A stretch of 64,000 nucleotides of DNA from an uncultured Alphaproteobacteria bacterium (GTDB taxonomy: Bacteria; Pseudomonadota; Alphaproteobacteria; Caulobacterales; Caulobacteraceae), in the NCBI GenBank assembly GCA_903822175.1, contig CAIJOB010000040.1, positions 248,001 to 312,000 on the forward strand, written 5' to 3'. The notes beneath the pieces were generated by a model that saw nothing but the letters and a program-made list of their open reading frames with translations, did not search any database and had not been told where the DNA came from. A program made the translations under genes and the position numbers. Shown here piece after piece: positions 53,683 through 63,120 of this stretch. Positions within the stretch are counted from its first letter, which is position 1. Each line of letters starts with the position of its first letter.

Positions 53683-54378
53683 ATGGCCAAGCCTCCCGCT
53701 CAGAAGAAAAAGACGCCCCCCAAGAAGCGCCTGGCGCCCGCCGAACAGGCGCGGATCGCGGAGATCTTCCGCCGCTTCGAGGAGCAGGAAAGCGACCCGC
53801 GCACCGAGCTCGACTACGCCAGCCCCTACGAGCTGGTGACCGCCGTGGCGCTCTCCGCCCAGGCGACCGATGTCTCGGTGAACAAGGCGACGGCCAAGCT
53901 GTTCAAGGTCGCAGACACGCCCGCCAAGATGCTGGCCCTGGGCGAGGTGGGCCTAAAGCCGTTCATCTCGTCCATCGGCCTCTTCAACACCAAGGCCAAG
54001 AACGTCATCGCCGCCGCTCGCATCCTGATCGAGCAGTACGGCGGCGAGGTCCCGCTGAGCCGCGAGGCCCTGCAGGCGCTGCCCGGCGTCGGGCGCAAGA
54101 CCGCGTCGGTGGTGCTGAACGAGCTGCGCATCGAGCCGGCCATCGCCGTCGACACCCACGTCTTCCGCGTCGCCCACCGCCTGGGCCTGGCCAAGGGCAA
54201 GACGCCGGATCAGGTCGAGGCCGAACTGATGGCCATCGTCCCCGACCCGTTGAAGACGCGAGCCCACCACTGGCTGATCCTGCACGGGCGCTATGTGTGC
54301 GTGGCGCGGCGGCCCAAGTGCGAGGAGTGCGTGGTGGCGGACCTGTGTCCCAGCCGGAAGCTGTTCATCGGACGCTAG
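53683..54378 (+). CDS. nth: Endonuclease III
   Basis: 231 residues. The helix-hairpin-helix and catalytic Lys are in QALPGVGRKTASVVLNEL, the catalytic Asp in IAVDTHVFRVAHRLGL. The [4Fe-4S] cluster cysteines are in CVARRPKCEECVVADLC (C-x6-C-x2-C-x5-C), all present. It removes oxidised pyrimidines in base excision repair and nicks abasic sites. The lysine-rich N-terminus (AQKKKTPPKKR) is an extension of about 20 residues. Stand-alone between DUF2244 and the PfkB kinase gene. Confidence 0.97.
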   Translation: MAKPPAQKKKTPPKKRLAPAEQARIAEIFRRFEEQESDPRTELDYASPYELVTAVALSAQATDVSVNKATAKLFKVADTPAKMLALGEVGLKPFISSIGLFNTKAKNVIAAARILIEQYGGEVPLSREALQALPGVGRKTASVVLNELRIEPAIAVDTHVFRVAHRLGLAKGKTPDQVEAELMAIVPDPLKTRAHHWLILHGRYVCVARRPKCEECVVADLCPSRKLFIGR

Positions 54379-54450
54379 CGAAGACGCTGGTATTTCGCTA
54401 AGCCCCCTTCGCCCAACTGGGCCTCACCGCCGCCGCCTGAAAGCCCAGCA

Positions 54451-55440
54451 ATGCCAGACCTCTACGACGTCGCCGCCATCGGCAACGCCATCGTCGACGT
54501 GATCGCCCCGGCGGACGACGCCTTCCTGACGGCGAACGCGCTGGACAAGGGCGCGATGATGCTGGTCGACGCGGAGCGTTCGGCGGCGCTCTACGGCAAG
54601 ATGGCCAAGGGCGTGGAAACCTCCGGCGGCTCGGCCGGCAACACCATCGCCGGCGTCGCCAGTTTCGGCGGCAAGGCGGCCTATCTGGGCAAGGTGGCCG
54701 ACGACAAGCTGGGCGCCACCTTCACCGCCGAGATGCGCGGCATCGGCGCGCATTTCGAGCCGATCCCCCTGGTCGGCGGCCCGGCGACGGCGGTCTCGAT
54801 GATCAACGTCACCCCCGACGGCCAGCGCACCATGTGCACCTTCCTGGGCGCCTCGGTGGAATTCACCGACGCCGACGTGACGCCCGCCGTCATCGAGGGC
54901 GCGAAGATCGTCTACCTGGAAGGCTACCTGTTCGACGCCGAGCCGGCCCGCAAGGCCTTCGCCAAGGCCGCGGCCCTGGCGCGCGGTTCCGGCCGGATGC
55001 TGGCCATCACGCTTTCCGACGGCTTCGTGGTCGACCGCCACCGCGCCGGCCTGCTGGCCTTCATCGAAAGCCAGGTCGACCTGGTCTTCGCCAACGAAGT
55101 CGAGATCTGCTCGCTGTTCCAGACCGACAGCTTCGAAGCCGCCATGGGCGAGATCACGCTTCGCGCCAAGCTGGCCGCGGTGACCCGCAGCGAGCACGGC
55201 TCGGTGGTCGCCACCAACGCCGAGACCTATTCGGTGCCGGCCTATCCGGTGGAGAAAGTCGTGGACACGACCGGCGCCGGCGACCAATACGCGGCGGGAT
55301 TCATGTTCGGCCTCGCCCGCGGCCGGTCGCTGCCGGATTGCGCGCGGCTGGGATCGCTGGCGGCGTCGGAAGTGATCTCGCACTACGGGCCGCGCCCGCA
55401 GGTCAACCTGCAGACGCTGGCCGCCGAAAAAGGTCTTTAG
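54451..55440 (+). CDS. PfkB family adenosine/nucleoside kinase
   Basis: 329 residues. The catalytic base is Asp in DTTGAGDQYAAGFMFGLARG, the second PfkB signature, and the first is GGSAGNTIAGVASFGGKAAY. Its closest resemblance is to adenosine kinase (SGGSAGNT, GEITLRAK...). It is 2 bp upstream of hisB, and this pairing is frequent in alphaproteobacteria. A link between purine salvage and histidine synthesis via AICAR/ATP is an inference only. Confidence 0.92.
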   Translation: MPDLYDVAAIGNAIVDVIAPADDAFLTANALDKGAMMLVDAERSAALYGKMAKGVETSGGSAGNTIAGVASFGGKAAYLGKVADDKLGATFTAEMRGIGAHFEPIPLVGGPATAVSMINVTPDGQRTMCTFLGASVEFTDADVTPAVIEGAKIVYLEGYLFDAEPARKAFAKAAALARGSGRMLAITLSDGFVVDRHRAGLLAFIESQVDLVFANEVEICSLFQTDSFEAAMGEITLRAKLAAVTRSEHGSVVATNAETYSVPAYPVEKVVDTTGAGDQYAAGFMFGLARGRSLPDCARLGSLAASEVISHYGPRPQVNLQTLAAEKGL

Positions 55441-55442
55441 CG

Positions 55443-56033
55443 ATGAGCCGCACCGCGGAAGTCGTCCGCAACACCAAGGAGACCCAGATCCGGATCGTGC
55501 TCGATCTGGACGGCACGGGTGAATCTACGGTCTCCACCGGCATCGGCTTCTACGACCACATGCTGGAGAGCTTCATCCGCCACGGCGGGTTCGACGCGAC
55601 GATCGAGACCAAGGGCGATCTGCACATCGACATGCACCACACGGTGGAAGACACCGGCATCGTGCTAGGCCAGGCGTTCAACAAGGCGCTGGACGGCTTC
55701 AAGGGCGTGCGCCGGTTCGGCCACGCCTACATCCCGATGGATGAGACCCTGACGCGCTGCGCCATCGACCTCTCCAACCGGCCCTATCTGATCCACAACG
55801 TGGCCTACAAGACGCCCAAAGTTGGCGACATGGACACTGAGCTGTTCAAGGAATTCCACCACGCCTTCGCCATGAACTGCGGCGCCTGCGTGCACCTGGA
55901 AACGCTCTACGGGATCAACTCGCACCACATCGCCGAGAGCGGCTTCAAGGCCCTGGCCCGGGCGCTGCGCCACGCCGTCGAGCTGGACCCCAAGACCGGC
56001 GGCCATGCCCCCTCCACCAAGGGCGTCCTCTAG
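55443..56033 (+). CDS. hisB: Imidazoleglycerol-phosphate dehydratase
   Basis: 196 residues from ATG 55443. Manganese ligands are in GIGFYDHMLESFIRHGGFD and in HIDMHHTVEDTGIVLGQAF; HHAFAMNCGACVHLETLYGI and NSHHIAESGFKALARALRHA complete the two half-barrels. It dehydrates IGP to imidazole-acetol-phosphate. It is the monofunctional type, without the phosphatase domain of E. coli. The gene is 2 bp behind the PfkB kinase gene and 10 bp before hisH. Confidence 0.97.
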   Translation: MSRTAEVVRNTKETQIRIVLDLDGTGESTVSTGIGFYDHMLESFIRHGGFDATIETKGDLHIDMHHTVEDTGIVLGQAFNKALDGFKGVRRFGHAYIPMDETLTRCAIDLSNRPYLIHNVAYKTPKVGDMDTELFKEFHHAFAMNCGACVHLETLYGINSHHIAESGFKALARALRHAVELDPKTGGHAPSTKGVL

Positions 56034-56043
56034 GATCATTCCG

Positions 56044-56682
56044 ATGCAGAGGATCGCCCTGATCAACTACGGGTCGGGCAACCTTCGCTCGGCCGAAAAG
56101 GCCCTGATCCGCGCCGCGGACGGGAAGAGCGAAATCGTGGTCACCGACGACCCCGACGTCATCGCCGACGCCGACCGCATCGTGCTGCCGGGCGTCGGCG
56201 CGTTCGCCGCCTGCATGGCCGCCTTCGAAGCGCGGCCCGGCGTCTCCGAGGCCCTGACCGAAGCGGTGCACGGCAAGGGCGCGCCGTTCCTGGGCATCTG
56301 CGTCGGCATGCAGCTCCTGGCCTCCCGCGGCCTGGAGTTCGGCGAGACCCCGGGCCTCGACTGGATCGGCGGCGATGTGCGCAAGCTTGAGGCCGGCGGC
56401 GATCCTGCGATCAAGATCCCGCACATGGGCTGGAACAGCCTGACCGGCGTCGCCGATCACCCGTTGTTCGGCGGCCTGCGAAACGAGCAGCCGATCTATT
56501 TCACCCACTCCTTCGCCTTTTTCCCCAAGGACGAACGCGATGTGGCGGCCTATGTGGAGCATGGCGAGCGGTTCCCCGCGGCCGTGGCGCGGGGCAATGT
56601 GGCCGGCGTGCAGTTCCACCCCGAGAAATCGCAAGCCGTCGGCCTCGATCTTCTCGCGCGCTTCCTGGAGTGGCGACCGTGA
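56044..56682 (+). CDS. hisH: Imidazole glycerol phosphate synthase, glutamine amidotransferase subunit
   Basis: 212 residues from ATG 56044. The glutaminase nucleophile Cys is in FLGICVGMQLLA, and His and Glu of the triad are in VQFHPEKSQAVGLD. INYGSGNLRSAEKAL starts the fold. It supplies ammonia to HisF. The TGA overlaps the hisA start as GTGA. Confidence 0.97.
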   Translation: MQRIALINYGSGNLRSAEKALIRAADGKSEIVVTDDPDVIADADRIVLPGVGAFAACMAAFEARPGVSEALTEAVHGKGAPFLGICVGMQLLASRGLEFGETPGLDWIGGDVRKLEAGGDPAIKIPHMGWNSLTGVADHPLFGGLRNEQPIYFTHSFAFFPKDERDVAAYVEHGERFPAAVARGNVAGVQFHPEKSQAVGLDLLARFLEWRP

Positions 56683-57401
56683 TCCTCTACCCCGCCATCG
56701 ATCTGAAGGACGGCCAGTGCGTGCGCGTCGTGCACGGCGACCTTTCCACCGCCACGGTGTTCAACACCTCGCCCGGCGCCCAGGCGCGGGCCTGGGCTGA
56801 CGGTGGCTTCCACTGGATCCATGTGGTCGACCTGAACGGCGCGGTCGCCGGCGCCGCGGTGAACCAGGCCGCTGTCGAGGAAATCCTCAACGCGGTCTCG
56901 GTGCCCGTGCAGCTGGGCGGCGGAATCCGCACGCTGGCCGACATCGAAGGCTGGATCGAGGCGGGCGTTTCCCGCGTGATCCTGGGCACCGTCGCCGTGC
57001 GGGACCCGCAGATCGTGCTGGAGGCCGCCAAGGCCTGGCCCGAACAGATCGCCGTCAGCGTCGACGTGCGAAAGGGCAAGGTCGCGGTGCAGGGTTGGAC
57101 CGAGGACAGCGATCTGGACGCCATCACCGTGGCCAAGCGCTTCGAGGATGCGGGCGTCAGCGCGCTGATCATCACCGACATCGACCGCGATGGCACGACC
57201 ATGGGCTTCAACGTCGAGGCCTTCGGGGCCATCGCCGACGCTGTGGCCATTCCGGTGATCGCGGCCGGTGGTCTCGCCACGGTCGACGACATCGTGCGGC
57301 TAAAGGCCCGCAAGGGAACCGAGATCGCCGGCGCCGTGCTGGGCCGCGCGCTCTACAACGGCGACATCGTGCCCGACGCCGCCTTGAAGGCCGCCGCATG
57401 A
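56679..57401 (+). CDS. hisA: ProFAR isomerase
   Basis: 240 residues from GTG 56679, whose GTGA overlaps the hisH stop; a GTG at 56670 is an alternative adding three residues. The first catalytic Asp is in [15 protein letters not shown] and the second in [26 protein letters not shown] and [11 protein letters not shown] are phosphate-binding loops. It is the HisA/HisF-type half-barrel protein that isomerises ProFAR to PRFAR. It overlaps hisF by ATGA. Confidence 0.97.
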   Translation: MILYPAIDLKDGQCVRVVHGDLSTATVFNTSPGAQARAWADGGFHWIHVVDLNGAVAGAAVNQAAVEEILNAVSVPVQLGGGIRTLADIEGWIEAGVSRVILGTVAVRDPQIVLEAAKAWPEQIAVSVDVRKGKVAVQGWTEDSDLDAITVAKRFEDAGVSALIITDIDRDGTTMGFNVEAFGAIADAVAIPVIAAGGLATVDDIVRLKARKGTEIAGAVLGRALYNGDIVPDAALKAAA

Positions 57402-58171
57402 CCTTGCGCGTGCGCGTCATTCCCTGCCTGGACGTCAAGGACGGCCGGGTGGTGAAGGGCGTGCAGTTCGTCAGCTTGCGCGACGCCGGCGACCCGGTGG
57501 AGCAGGCCCGCGCCTATGACGCCGCCGGCGCCGACGAGCTGATGTTCCTCGACATCACCGCCAGCCACGAGAACCGCGGCACGATCCTCGATGTGGTCGC
57601 CCGCACCGCCGACGTCTGCTTCATGCCGCTGTCGGTCGGCGGCGGCATCCGCAAGGTCGAGGACGCGCGCCGCCTGCTGCTGGCCGGCGCCGACAAGATC
57701 TCGATCAACACCGCCGCGGTCGAGAACCGCGACCTGATCGCCGCCTGCGCCGACGCCTTCGGCAGCCAGGCCACGGTGGTCGCCATCGACGCCAAGCGCG
57801 CGCCGGACGGCCAGTGGCGGGTGTTCACCTACGGCGGGCGCACCGACACCGGCCTCGACGTCGTCGACTATGCGGCCGAGGCGGTCGCGCGCGGGGCCGG
57901 CGAGATCCTGCTAACCTCCATGGACCGCGACGGCGCCAAGACCGGCTATGACCTCGAACTCCTGAAGGCAGTCAGCTCGGCGGTCTCGGTGCCGGTGATC
58001 GCGTCCGGCGGCGCGGGCAATGCGCAGCACATGGTTGAGGCCGTCACCGGCGGCGGGGCGGACGCGGTGCTGGCCGCCTCGATCTTCCACTTCGGCGAGG
58101 TGTCGATCGGCGAGGTCAAACGCGCCATGGCCGACGCCGCCATCCCGGTCCGCCTGACGGAGGCCGCATGA
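57398..58171 (+). CDS. hisF: Imidazole glycerol phosphate synthase, cyclase subunit
   Basis: 257 residues from ATG 57398 (ATGA overlap with hisA). [20 protein letters not shown] holds the first catalytic Asp and [20 protein letters not shown] the second. [19 protein letters not shown] and [16 protein letters not shown] bind phosphate. It forms IGP and AICAR with HisH. The next gene, hisE, also begins with ATGA. Confidence 0.97.
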   Translation: MTLRVRVIPCLDVKDGRVVKGVQFVSLRDAGDPVEQARAYDAAGADELMFLDITASHENRGTILDVVARTADVCFMPLSVGGGIRKVEDARRLLLAGADKISINTAAVENRDLIAACADAFGSQATVVAIDAKRAPDGQWRVFTYGGRTDTGLDVVDYAAEAVARGAGEILLTSMDRDGAKTGYDLELLKAVSSAVSVPVIASGGAGNAQHMVEAVTGGGADAVLAASIFHFGEVSIGEVKRAMADAAIPVRLTEAA

Positions 58172-58491
58172 GTCGTTTTGCTGAGGTCCTGGGGCGCCTC
58201 GTCTCGACTATCGAGAGCCGTAAGGGTGGAGAGGTGTCGACGTCCTATACTGCCAAGCTGCTGACAGACCCGTCGCTGGCGGCGAAGAAGCTCGGCGAGG
58301 AGGCGGTCGAGGCGGTGATCGCCGCGACCCAGGGCGACAAGGATGCGCTCGCGGGCGAGAGCGCGGACCTGATCTACCACTGGCTGGTGGTGCTGGCCGC
58401 CGCCGGGGTGTCGCTGGACGAGGTGGCGGCGAAGCTCGAGGCCCGCGAGGGGACCTCGGGCCTGGCCGAAAAGGCCTCGCGCAAACCTTAG
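58168..58491 (+). CDS. hisE: Phosphoribosyl-ATP pyrophosphatase
   Basis: 107 residues from ATG 58168 overlapping the hisF stop. The all-helical MazG-like fold is marked by [20 protein letters not shown] then [20 protein letters not shown], with the metal-binding E-x-x-E and D. It is the stand-alone HisE type, without HisI fused. It closes the his operon, and hisG, hisD, hisC, hisI are elsewhere. The stop is part of a family A repeat. Confidence 0.96.
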   Translation: MSRFAEVLGRLVSTIESRKGGEVSTSYTAKLLTDPSLAAKKLGEEAVEAVIAATQGDKDALAGESADLIYHWLVVLAAAGVSLDEVAAKLEAREGTSGLAEKASRKP

Positions 58492-58604
58492 TTCCTCCCC
58501 TTCGGGGGAGGTGGCGCGAAGCGCCGGAGGGGGCTTCCGCTCAGACCTAGGAGGACCCCCTCAGTCAGCTTCGCTGACAGCTCCCCCTAAGGGGAGCAAC
58601 TTAG
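58488..58604. repeat. Nested inverted repeat element (family A, copy 4)
   Basis: About 117 bp from the hisE stop to the convergent smr stop. Outer arms TTAGTTCCTCCCCTT and its near-complement AAGGGGAGCAACTTA. Inner units GGCGCGAAGCGCC and GTCAGCTTCGCTGAC are small hairpins, and GGAGGGGGCTTCC/GGACCCCCTC pair. Both neighbouring genes end inside the outer arms. Confidence 0.88.
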
Positions 58605-59107
58605 CTCCGCGCCTTGCGCTTCAGGGCCACGTAGAGAGCGCCTTCGCCGCCGTGGTGGCGGGCGGCGTCGGAGATGCCGGCGACGATGTGGGCCAGATGC
58701 GGGGCGGCGAGCCATTCGGGCGCGCGGCGTTTGAGGACGCCGTCGCCCTGGACGCCCTTGCCGGTGATCACCAGCACCGCGCGCCAGCCCTCGTGGAACG
58801 CCTGCGTGAGGAAGCCTTCGAGCACGGCCCGCGCGCGGACCTGATCCATCCCATGCAGGTCGAGGCGGGCGCCGATGTCCTCGCGCTCGCGGGCGATGCG
58901 GTGGCGGCGGTTGGGCTCGATGGCGTCGAGCTGTTCGCGGAGCTTGGCCTTAAGCTCGGCGGGCTTCGGTGGGGCAATGCGCGCGGCGGTCTCGTGCTTG
59001 GCGGCTTCCTGGCGGGCGGTGGGCGTGCCGCGGCCGGGCAGGGGGTGCACCGTCGAAGAGACCATGCCCCAGATGTGCCGTTCTTCCGGTTTCAGCGGCC
59101 GTTTCAC
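58601..59107 (-). CDS. Smr domain protein
   Basis: 168 residues. The C-terminal domain (about 75-160) carries ARLDLHGMDQVRARAVLEGF and AVLVITGKGVQGDGVLKR and then PEWLAAPHLAHIVAGIS, the Smr fold seen in MutS2 and E. coli SmrA/SmrB; LDLHG and the TGKG loop contact RNA or DNA. The N-terminal part is basic and disordered. The GTG start overlaps the mltA stop as GTGA, so translation is likely coupled with mltA. The role (mRNA cleavage at stalled ribosomes or DNA nicking) is family inference. Confidence 0.92.
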   Translation of the reverse strand: MKRPLKPEERHIWGMVSSTVHPLPGRGTPTARQEAAKHETAARIAPPKPAELKAKLREQLDAIEPNRRHRIAREREDIGARLDLHGMDQVRARAVLEGFLTQAFHEGWRAVLVITGKGVQGDGVLKRRAPEWLAAPHLAHIVAGISDAARHHGGEGALYVALKRKARS

Positions 59108-60270
59108 GGGGCGGCGTCCTTCGGGACCAGCCGGTAGAGCCGCAGCGTGTGGCGCACCCGGCCGGCTTCCGAGCCCGCCGCCGTGCCCTGACCCATGAAC
59201 AGGTCGGCGCGGACGTCGCCCTTGATCGCGCCGCCGGTGTCGAGCGCCATGGCCAGGCGCCGATAGGCCGGGAAGGCGCCGGCCAGGATCGGCGACGACG
59301 CGTCGACCCAGTAGAATTCGCCCATCTGATGGAAGCCGGGATCGATGGCCAGCGACCGGCCGCCGGGCAGGGGCACATTGGCCGAGCCGACCGGCGGCCT
59401 GCCGTCGTCGGGCGCCAGGCTGAAGAAGGCGTAGCGCGGATTGAGCCGCATGATCGCGTCGGCATCCGGTCCCCGGTGGGCGGCGAGCCAGGCGCGGATC
59501 GCCTCGGCGGAAATCCCGTCGGTGGGGAGCAGGCCCCGGTCGCGCATAGGATTGGCGACGCCGACGAAGGGCCGGCCATTGTTGCCGGCGTAGAGCGACT
59601 TCATCCGCTTGCCGTCATCGAAGGTCAGGACGCCGGAGCCCTGGATCTGCAGGAAGAACAGGTCCTCCGGCCGCATCCAGGCCAGCGGCTTGCCGGCCGG
59701 CAGCGCCTCGATCGCTGTGCGGTCAAGGTAGGGGTTCTGCGTCGTGTCGCCGAGGTCGGCGGGCTTGGCGCGGACGGGTGCGGTGAACTCGTCGTCGGGT
59801 CGGTGGCGGGCCGGATATTCCGGCGCGAAATAGGCGGTCAGCACGCCCTCACCATGGGTCTGTTCGGCGCGGAAGTGGGCCTCGAAGAAGCGTTTGGACT
59901 GGTCGCGGTCGAGAGGGCCGATGGCGCGGGCGTCGCGGCAGATCTGCGCCAGGGCCGGATCGCGCGCTGCCCCGCAGGTGTCGCGGTAGGCGGCCAGCGC
60001 GGCGGCGTGGTCCTCGCTCTCCCAGCCGCGCAGGGCGGTCAGCGGCAGGAGGCGATCGGTCGGGACCTCGGGTTCGGCGGGGCGGGATGGGTGCTGTTGC
60101 TCAGCGGGCCTCGGCGCCGGGCGATAGGCCGGCGGTCGCGGCGCGGGGCGTTGTTCGGACCGGGGTTCGCTTCGGCGCTGATCGACGGGCGCCGGACCCA
60201 TCGGCGGGGTCGAGGCGCAGGCGGCCAGGATGAGCGCAGTCAGGGCCGCGCCGAGAACGCGCCCCCGCAC
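59104..60270 (-). CDS. mltA: Membrane-bound lytic murein transglycosylase A
   Basis: 388 residues. A lipoprotein signal with lipobox LILAACAS is visible at the N-terminus, so the enzyme is anchored by Cys18. The linker to about residue 70 is Pro/Arg-rich. The MltA barrel domain and the 3D domain follow; the latter ends with ALDTGGAIKGDVRADLFMGQ, with the catalytic Asp. It cleaves glycan strands with formation of anhydro-MurNAc. The Tim44 gene is 7 bp upstream, the Smr gene overlaps at the 3' end, the conserved alphaproteobacterial order. Confidence 0.95.
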   Translation of the reverse strand: MRGRVLGAALTALILAACASTPPMGPAPVDQRRSEPRSEQRPAPRPPAYRPAPRPAEQQHPSRPAEPEVPTDRLLPLTALRGWESEDHAAALAAYRDTCGAARDPALAQICRDARAIGPLDRDQSKRFFEAHFRAEQTHGEGVLTAYFAPEYPARHRPDDEFTAPVRAKPADLGDTTQNPYLDRTAIEALPAGKPLAWMRPEDLFFLQIQGSGVLTFDDGKRMKSLYAGNNGRPFVGVANPMRDRGLLPTDGISAEAIRAWLAAHRGPDADAIMRLNPRYAFFSLAPDDGRPPVGSANVPLPGGRSLAIDPGFHQMGEFYWVDASSPILAGAFPAYRRLAMALDTGGAIKGDVRADLFMGQGTAAGSEAGRVRHTLRLYRLVPKDAAP

Positions 60271-60277
60271 GAAGTCT

Positions 60278-60895
60278 CTAAGCCTCCGCGGCGTCGACGT
60301 GGATCAGCAGCCAGTTCGGGTCGCGGCTCTTCAGATGCCGCTCGAAGGTCCAGAGCTCGGCGGTGCGCCGGTCCTCGACGCCTTCGCCTTCCGGGCCCTT
60401 GGTGCGGCTGCGGAATTCGGCGAGGAAACGGACAGTCACTCGCGCCAGGTCAGCGCCCAGCACCTCGGCCTTTTCCAGGTCGGCGCGGGGCGGATGGCTG
60501 AATTCCACGGTCTCGGTGCGGTTTTCGGCCTCGCGGGCGGCGATGGCGGTGTCGAAGCCGGCCATCACCGGCGGGGCGAGCAGGCCGCGCAGCTGGGTGC
60601 GGTCGCCGGCGGCGAAGGCCTTGACGATCATCTCATAGGCGCCCTTCGCGCCGCCGAGGAAGCGGCTGACGTCGAAGCTGGGATCGCTGGCCTTGACGGC
60701 GGCGAGGCCGGTGAGGGCGACGCCCTCGGCGGCCTCGGCCTGCTGGCCGGTCTCACTGACCCGTTCCAGCGGCGCGGCCGTGGCCGGCACGGCGGGACTA
60801 TCTTCCGGTTGGCGGCCCACGCGTCGGCCCAGCACCGCATAGAGCTGGTAAAGCACGATGGCGGCGAGGCCTGCGAGAATGATCAGCTCAAGCAC
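60278..60895 (-). CDS. Tim44 domain protein
   Basis: 205 residues from GTG 60895. The frame is open to 60973, but the first membrane helix (LELIILAGLAAIVLYQLYAV) begins just after this GTG. The periplasmic or cytosolic Tim44/TimA-like domain (about 75-205) has FLGGAKGAYEMIVKAFAAGD and FERHLKSRDPNWLLIHVDAA. Bacterial TimA in Caulobacter is an inner-membrane protein of uncertain role. It is divergent from secB and heads Tim44-mltA-smr. Confidence 0.92.
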   Translation of the reverse strand: MLELIILAGLAAIVLYQLYAVLGRRVGRQPEDSPAVPATAAPLERVSETGQQAEAAEGVALTGLAAVKASDPSFDVSRFLGGAKGAYEMIVKAFAAGDRTQLRGLLAPPVMAGFDTAIAAREAENRTETVEFSHPPRADLEKAEVLGADLARVTVRFLAEFRSRTKGPEGEGVEDRRTAELWTFERHLKSRDPNWLLIHVDAAEA

Positions 60896-61090
60896 GGGCA
60901 AAGACAGGCCTTCCAAGGTTCGGCGGTCGGGCCGCTTTAGGCCAATATAGGCGCAACCCCCATATAGACCCAAGCAACGCCCACGTCAGGGCCAGCGTTG
61001 CATGGCCGCAAACGCCATGTTAGCCCGCCGGCCGACAGATACGAAAAGACGCGAACCCTTCGCAGTCTCACCACGGATTCAAGCCGAACT

Positions 61091-61582
61091 ATGACCGATA
61101 CCGACGCTGGCGCCGGCGCCCCCGAGACCACCGCTCCGCAAGACGGCGGCGGCATCCGCATCCTCGCCCAGTTCATCCGCGATCTCTCCTTCGAGAACCC
61201 GCATGCGCCGGAAAGCCTGCGCGGCGGCGCCGCCCAGCCGCAGATCGACCTCGGCGTCGAGATGAACGCCCGCAGCCGCGAGGACGGCTTCTACGAAGTC
61301 GACATCAAGCTGTCGGCCAAGGCCAACCGCGAGGAGGGCGCGATCTTCGTGGTCGAGCTGCTCTATGGCGGCGTCTTCCAGATCGCCGGCGTCGCGGCGG
61401 AAGACCTGGAGCCGGTGCTGCTCATCGAGTGCCCGCGCTACCTGTTCCCGTTCGCCCGCAAGATCATCGCCGACGTGACCTCGGACGGCGGCTATCCGCC
61501 CTTCATGCTCGACCCCATCGACTTCGCCGGCGTCTACGCGACGCGCAAGGCGCAGGAAGCCGAGCAGGTCGGACACGCTTAA
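61091..61582 (+). CDS. secB: Protein-export chaperone SecB
   Basis: 163 residues from ATG 61091. The core [52 protein letters not shown] and [17 protein letters not shown] is canonical. A 20-residue acidic, disordered N-terminus ([20 protein letters not shown]) is typical of alphaproteobacterial SecB. It binds unfolded precursor proteins and delivers them to SecA. It is divergent from the Tim44 gene and convergent with dnaQ across a family A repeat. Confidence 0.97.
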   Translation: MTDTDAGAGAPETTAPQDGGGIRILAQFIRDLSFENPHAPESLRGGAAQPQIDLGVEMNARSREDGFYEVDIKLSAKANREEGAIFVVELLYGGVFQIAGVAAEDLEPVLLIECPRYLFPFARKIIADVTSDGGYPPFMLDPIDFAGVYATRKAQEAEQVGHA

Positions 61583-61586
61583 GAGG

Positions 61587-61734
61587 TCATCCCTCCTCTT
61601 TAGGGGAGGGTGGCCGAGGCGAAGCCGAGGTCGGGTGGGGGTTTGTGGGCCAGAACTCCGACGTCCGCGCTTGAGCGCGAGTCCCCCACCCTGATCGCTG
61701 CGCGATCTGTCCCTCCCCTAAAGAGGAGGGATGA
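61587..61734. repeat. Nested inverted repeat element (family A, copy 5, best preserved)
   Basis: Outer arms 61587-61610 and 61711-61734 are perfectly complementary over 24 bp. A second pair GGGTGGGGG (61633-61641) and CCCCCACCC (61683-61691) lies inside, and small hairpins such as GCGCTTGAGCGC and GATCGCTGCGCGATC fill the rest. The RNA would fold into a branched cruciform-like form. It separates convergent secB and dnaQ. Confidence 0.95.
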
Positions 61735-61737
61735 TTT

Positions 61738-62445
61738 CTACACCCCAAACTTCTTCCAGAGGTCGTCGCTTTTCACGACGTCGCGGATGAAGCTGGCGTG
61801 GATCTGGCGCTCTTCGTCGGTGGAGCGGGGCGCCAGCGGGCGCGGGCGCACGCCGTATTCGTTGCGGGTCGCGGCGTGGACGGCGGCGGCCATGGCGACC
61901 GAGCTGGTCAGCTCCAGGCGGCGTTCGCGGCCGCCCTTCAGTTCCAGATAGACCGCGGCCAGCAGCTTGGCGTCGACCAGGGCGCCGTGCTTCTCGCGCT
62001 CGCTGAGCGAGATCTTGAAGCGCTTGCAGAGCGCATCCAGCGAATTGTGCATGCCCGGAAACCGCACGCGCGCCAGGCCGAGCGTGTCGATCCAGCGGCT
62101 TTCGTGCAGCGGGTGGCGGTTCACCACGCCTAGCTCGTGATTGATGAAATTGCGGTCGAAGGCGGCGTTGTGGGCGATCAGCGGCGCGTCGCCGCAGAAT
62201 TCGAGGAAAGCGTCGACCACCTCGGGATGCTCGAACCGCGGCTTACCCCGCAGGAACGCGCCCGAAAGCCCGTGCACCCGCTCGGCGTCCGGCGGCATGT
62301 CGCGGCAGGGGTCGATATAGGTGTGGAAACTGCGGCCGGTCGGGATGAAGTCGTCGATTTCCAGGCAGGCGATTTCCACCAGGCGGTGGCCCTGGGTGGG
62401 CTCAAAGCCGGTGGTTTCCGTGTCGAGGACGATCTCGCGGGCCAT
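61738..62445 (-). CDS. dnaQ: DNA polymerase III epsilon subunit (proofreading exonuclease)
   Basis: 235 residues. The exonuclease motifs are ExoI VLDTETTGFEPTQGHRLVEI, ExoII LIAHNAAFDRNFINHELG, and ExoIII HGALVDAKLLAAVYLELKGG. The C-terminal tail is the clamp- and polymerase-binding part. It proofreads the replicative polymerase. It is 60 bp downstream of coaE and separated from secB by a family A repeat. Confidence 0.97.
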   Translation of the reverse strand: MAREIVLDTETTGFEPTQGHRLVEIACLEIDDFIPTGRSFHTYIDPCRDMPPDAERVHGLSGAFLRGKPRFEHPEVVDAFLEFCGDAPLIAHNAAFDRNFINHELGVVNRHPLHESRWIDTLGLARVRFPGMHNSLDALCKRFKISLSEREKHGALVDAKLLAAVYLELKGGRERRLELTSSVAMAAAVHAATRNEYGVRPRPLAPRSTDEERQIHASFIRDVVKSDDLWKKFGV

Positions 62446-62505
62446 GGCCCTTGATGCGCCCGTTCGGCGCTCGAATTCAACTGGCGAACGGTCGCTGGCC
62501 CCCTC

Positions 62506-63120
62506 TTACCTGTTGGAAGAAGGTCTGCGCTGTGGATCGCGCATCACGGCGATGATCTCGGCCACCTGTTCCCGGGCCGGCTCCAGGCCGCGCGAGGTGT
62601 CGACCACGAAGTGGGCGCGGGCGCGCTTTTCGGCGTCGGCCAGCTGCTGGGCGAGGATGGCGTCGAGGCGGTCCGGCGTCATGCCCTCGCGGGCCAGCAC
62701 CCGCTCGCGCTGCATGTCGGCGGGCGCGCTCGCCACCACCACCGCGTCGACATTGGCGTGGCCGCCGGTCTCGAACAGCAACGGGATGTCCAGCACCACC
62801 ATGTCGGCGCCGTCGGCCTCGGCTTTCGCGAAAAAGCCGATCCGGTCGCGGCCGACCAGCGGGTGGACGATGGCGTTCAGGCGTTTCAGCTCGTCGGGCT
62901 TCCCCAGCACGGCGTTTCGCAGCGCCTCGCGGTCGACCCGGCCGTCCTTGATCACGCCAGGAAAGGCCGCGCCGACCGGCTCCACGCCCGCGCCGCCCGC
63001 GTCGTAGAGATCGTGCACCGCGGCGTCGGCGTCATAGACCGGCACGCCGGCCTCGCGGAACATGGCCGCGGTCGTCGACTTCCCCATGCCGATGGAGCCG
63101 GTCAGCCCGATCAGGATCAT
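62506..63120 (-). CDS. coaE: Dephospho-CoA kinase
   Basis: 204 residues. The P-loop is [20 protein letters not shown], and [20 protein letters not shown] and [20 protein letters not shown] are the CoA and lid regions. It phosphorylates dephospho-CoA, the last step of CoA synthesis. Its ATG overlaps the aroE stop as ATGA, showing one operon aroE-coaE, followed at 60 bp by dnaQ. Confidence 0.97.
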   Translation of the reverse strand: MILIGLTGSIGMGKSTTAAMFREAGVPVYDADAAVHDLYDAGGAGVEPVGAAFPGVIKDGRVDREALRNAVLGKPDELKRLNAIVHPLVGRDRIGFFAKAEADGADMVVLDIPLLFETGGHANVDAVVVASAPADMQRERVLAREGMTPDRLDAILAQQLADAEKRARAHFVVDTSRGLEPAREQVAEIIAVMRDPQRRPSSNR

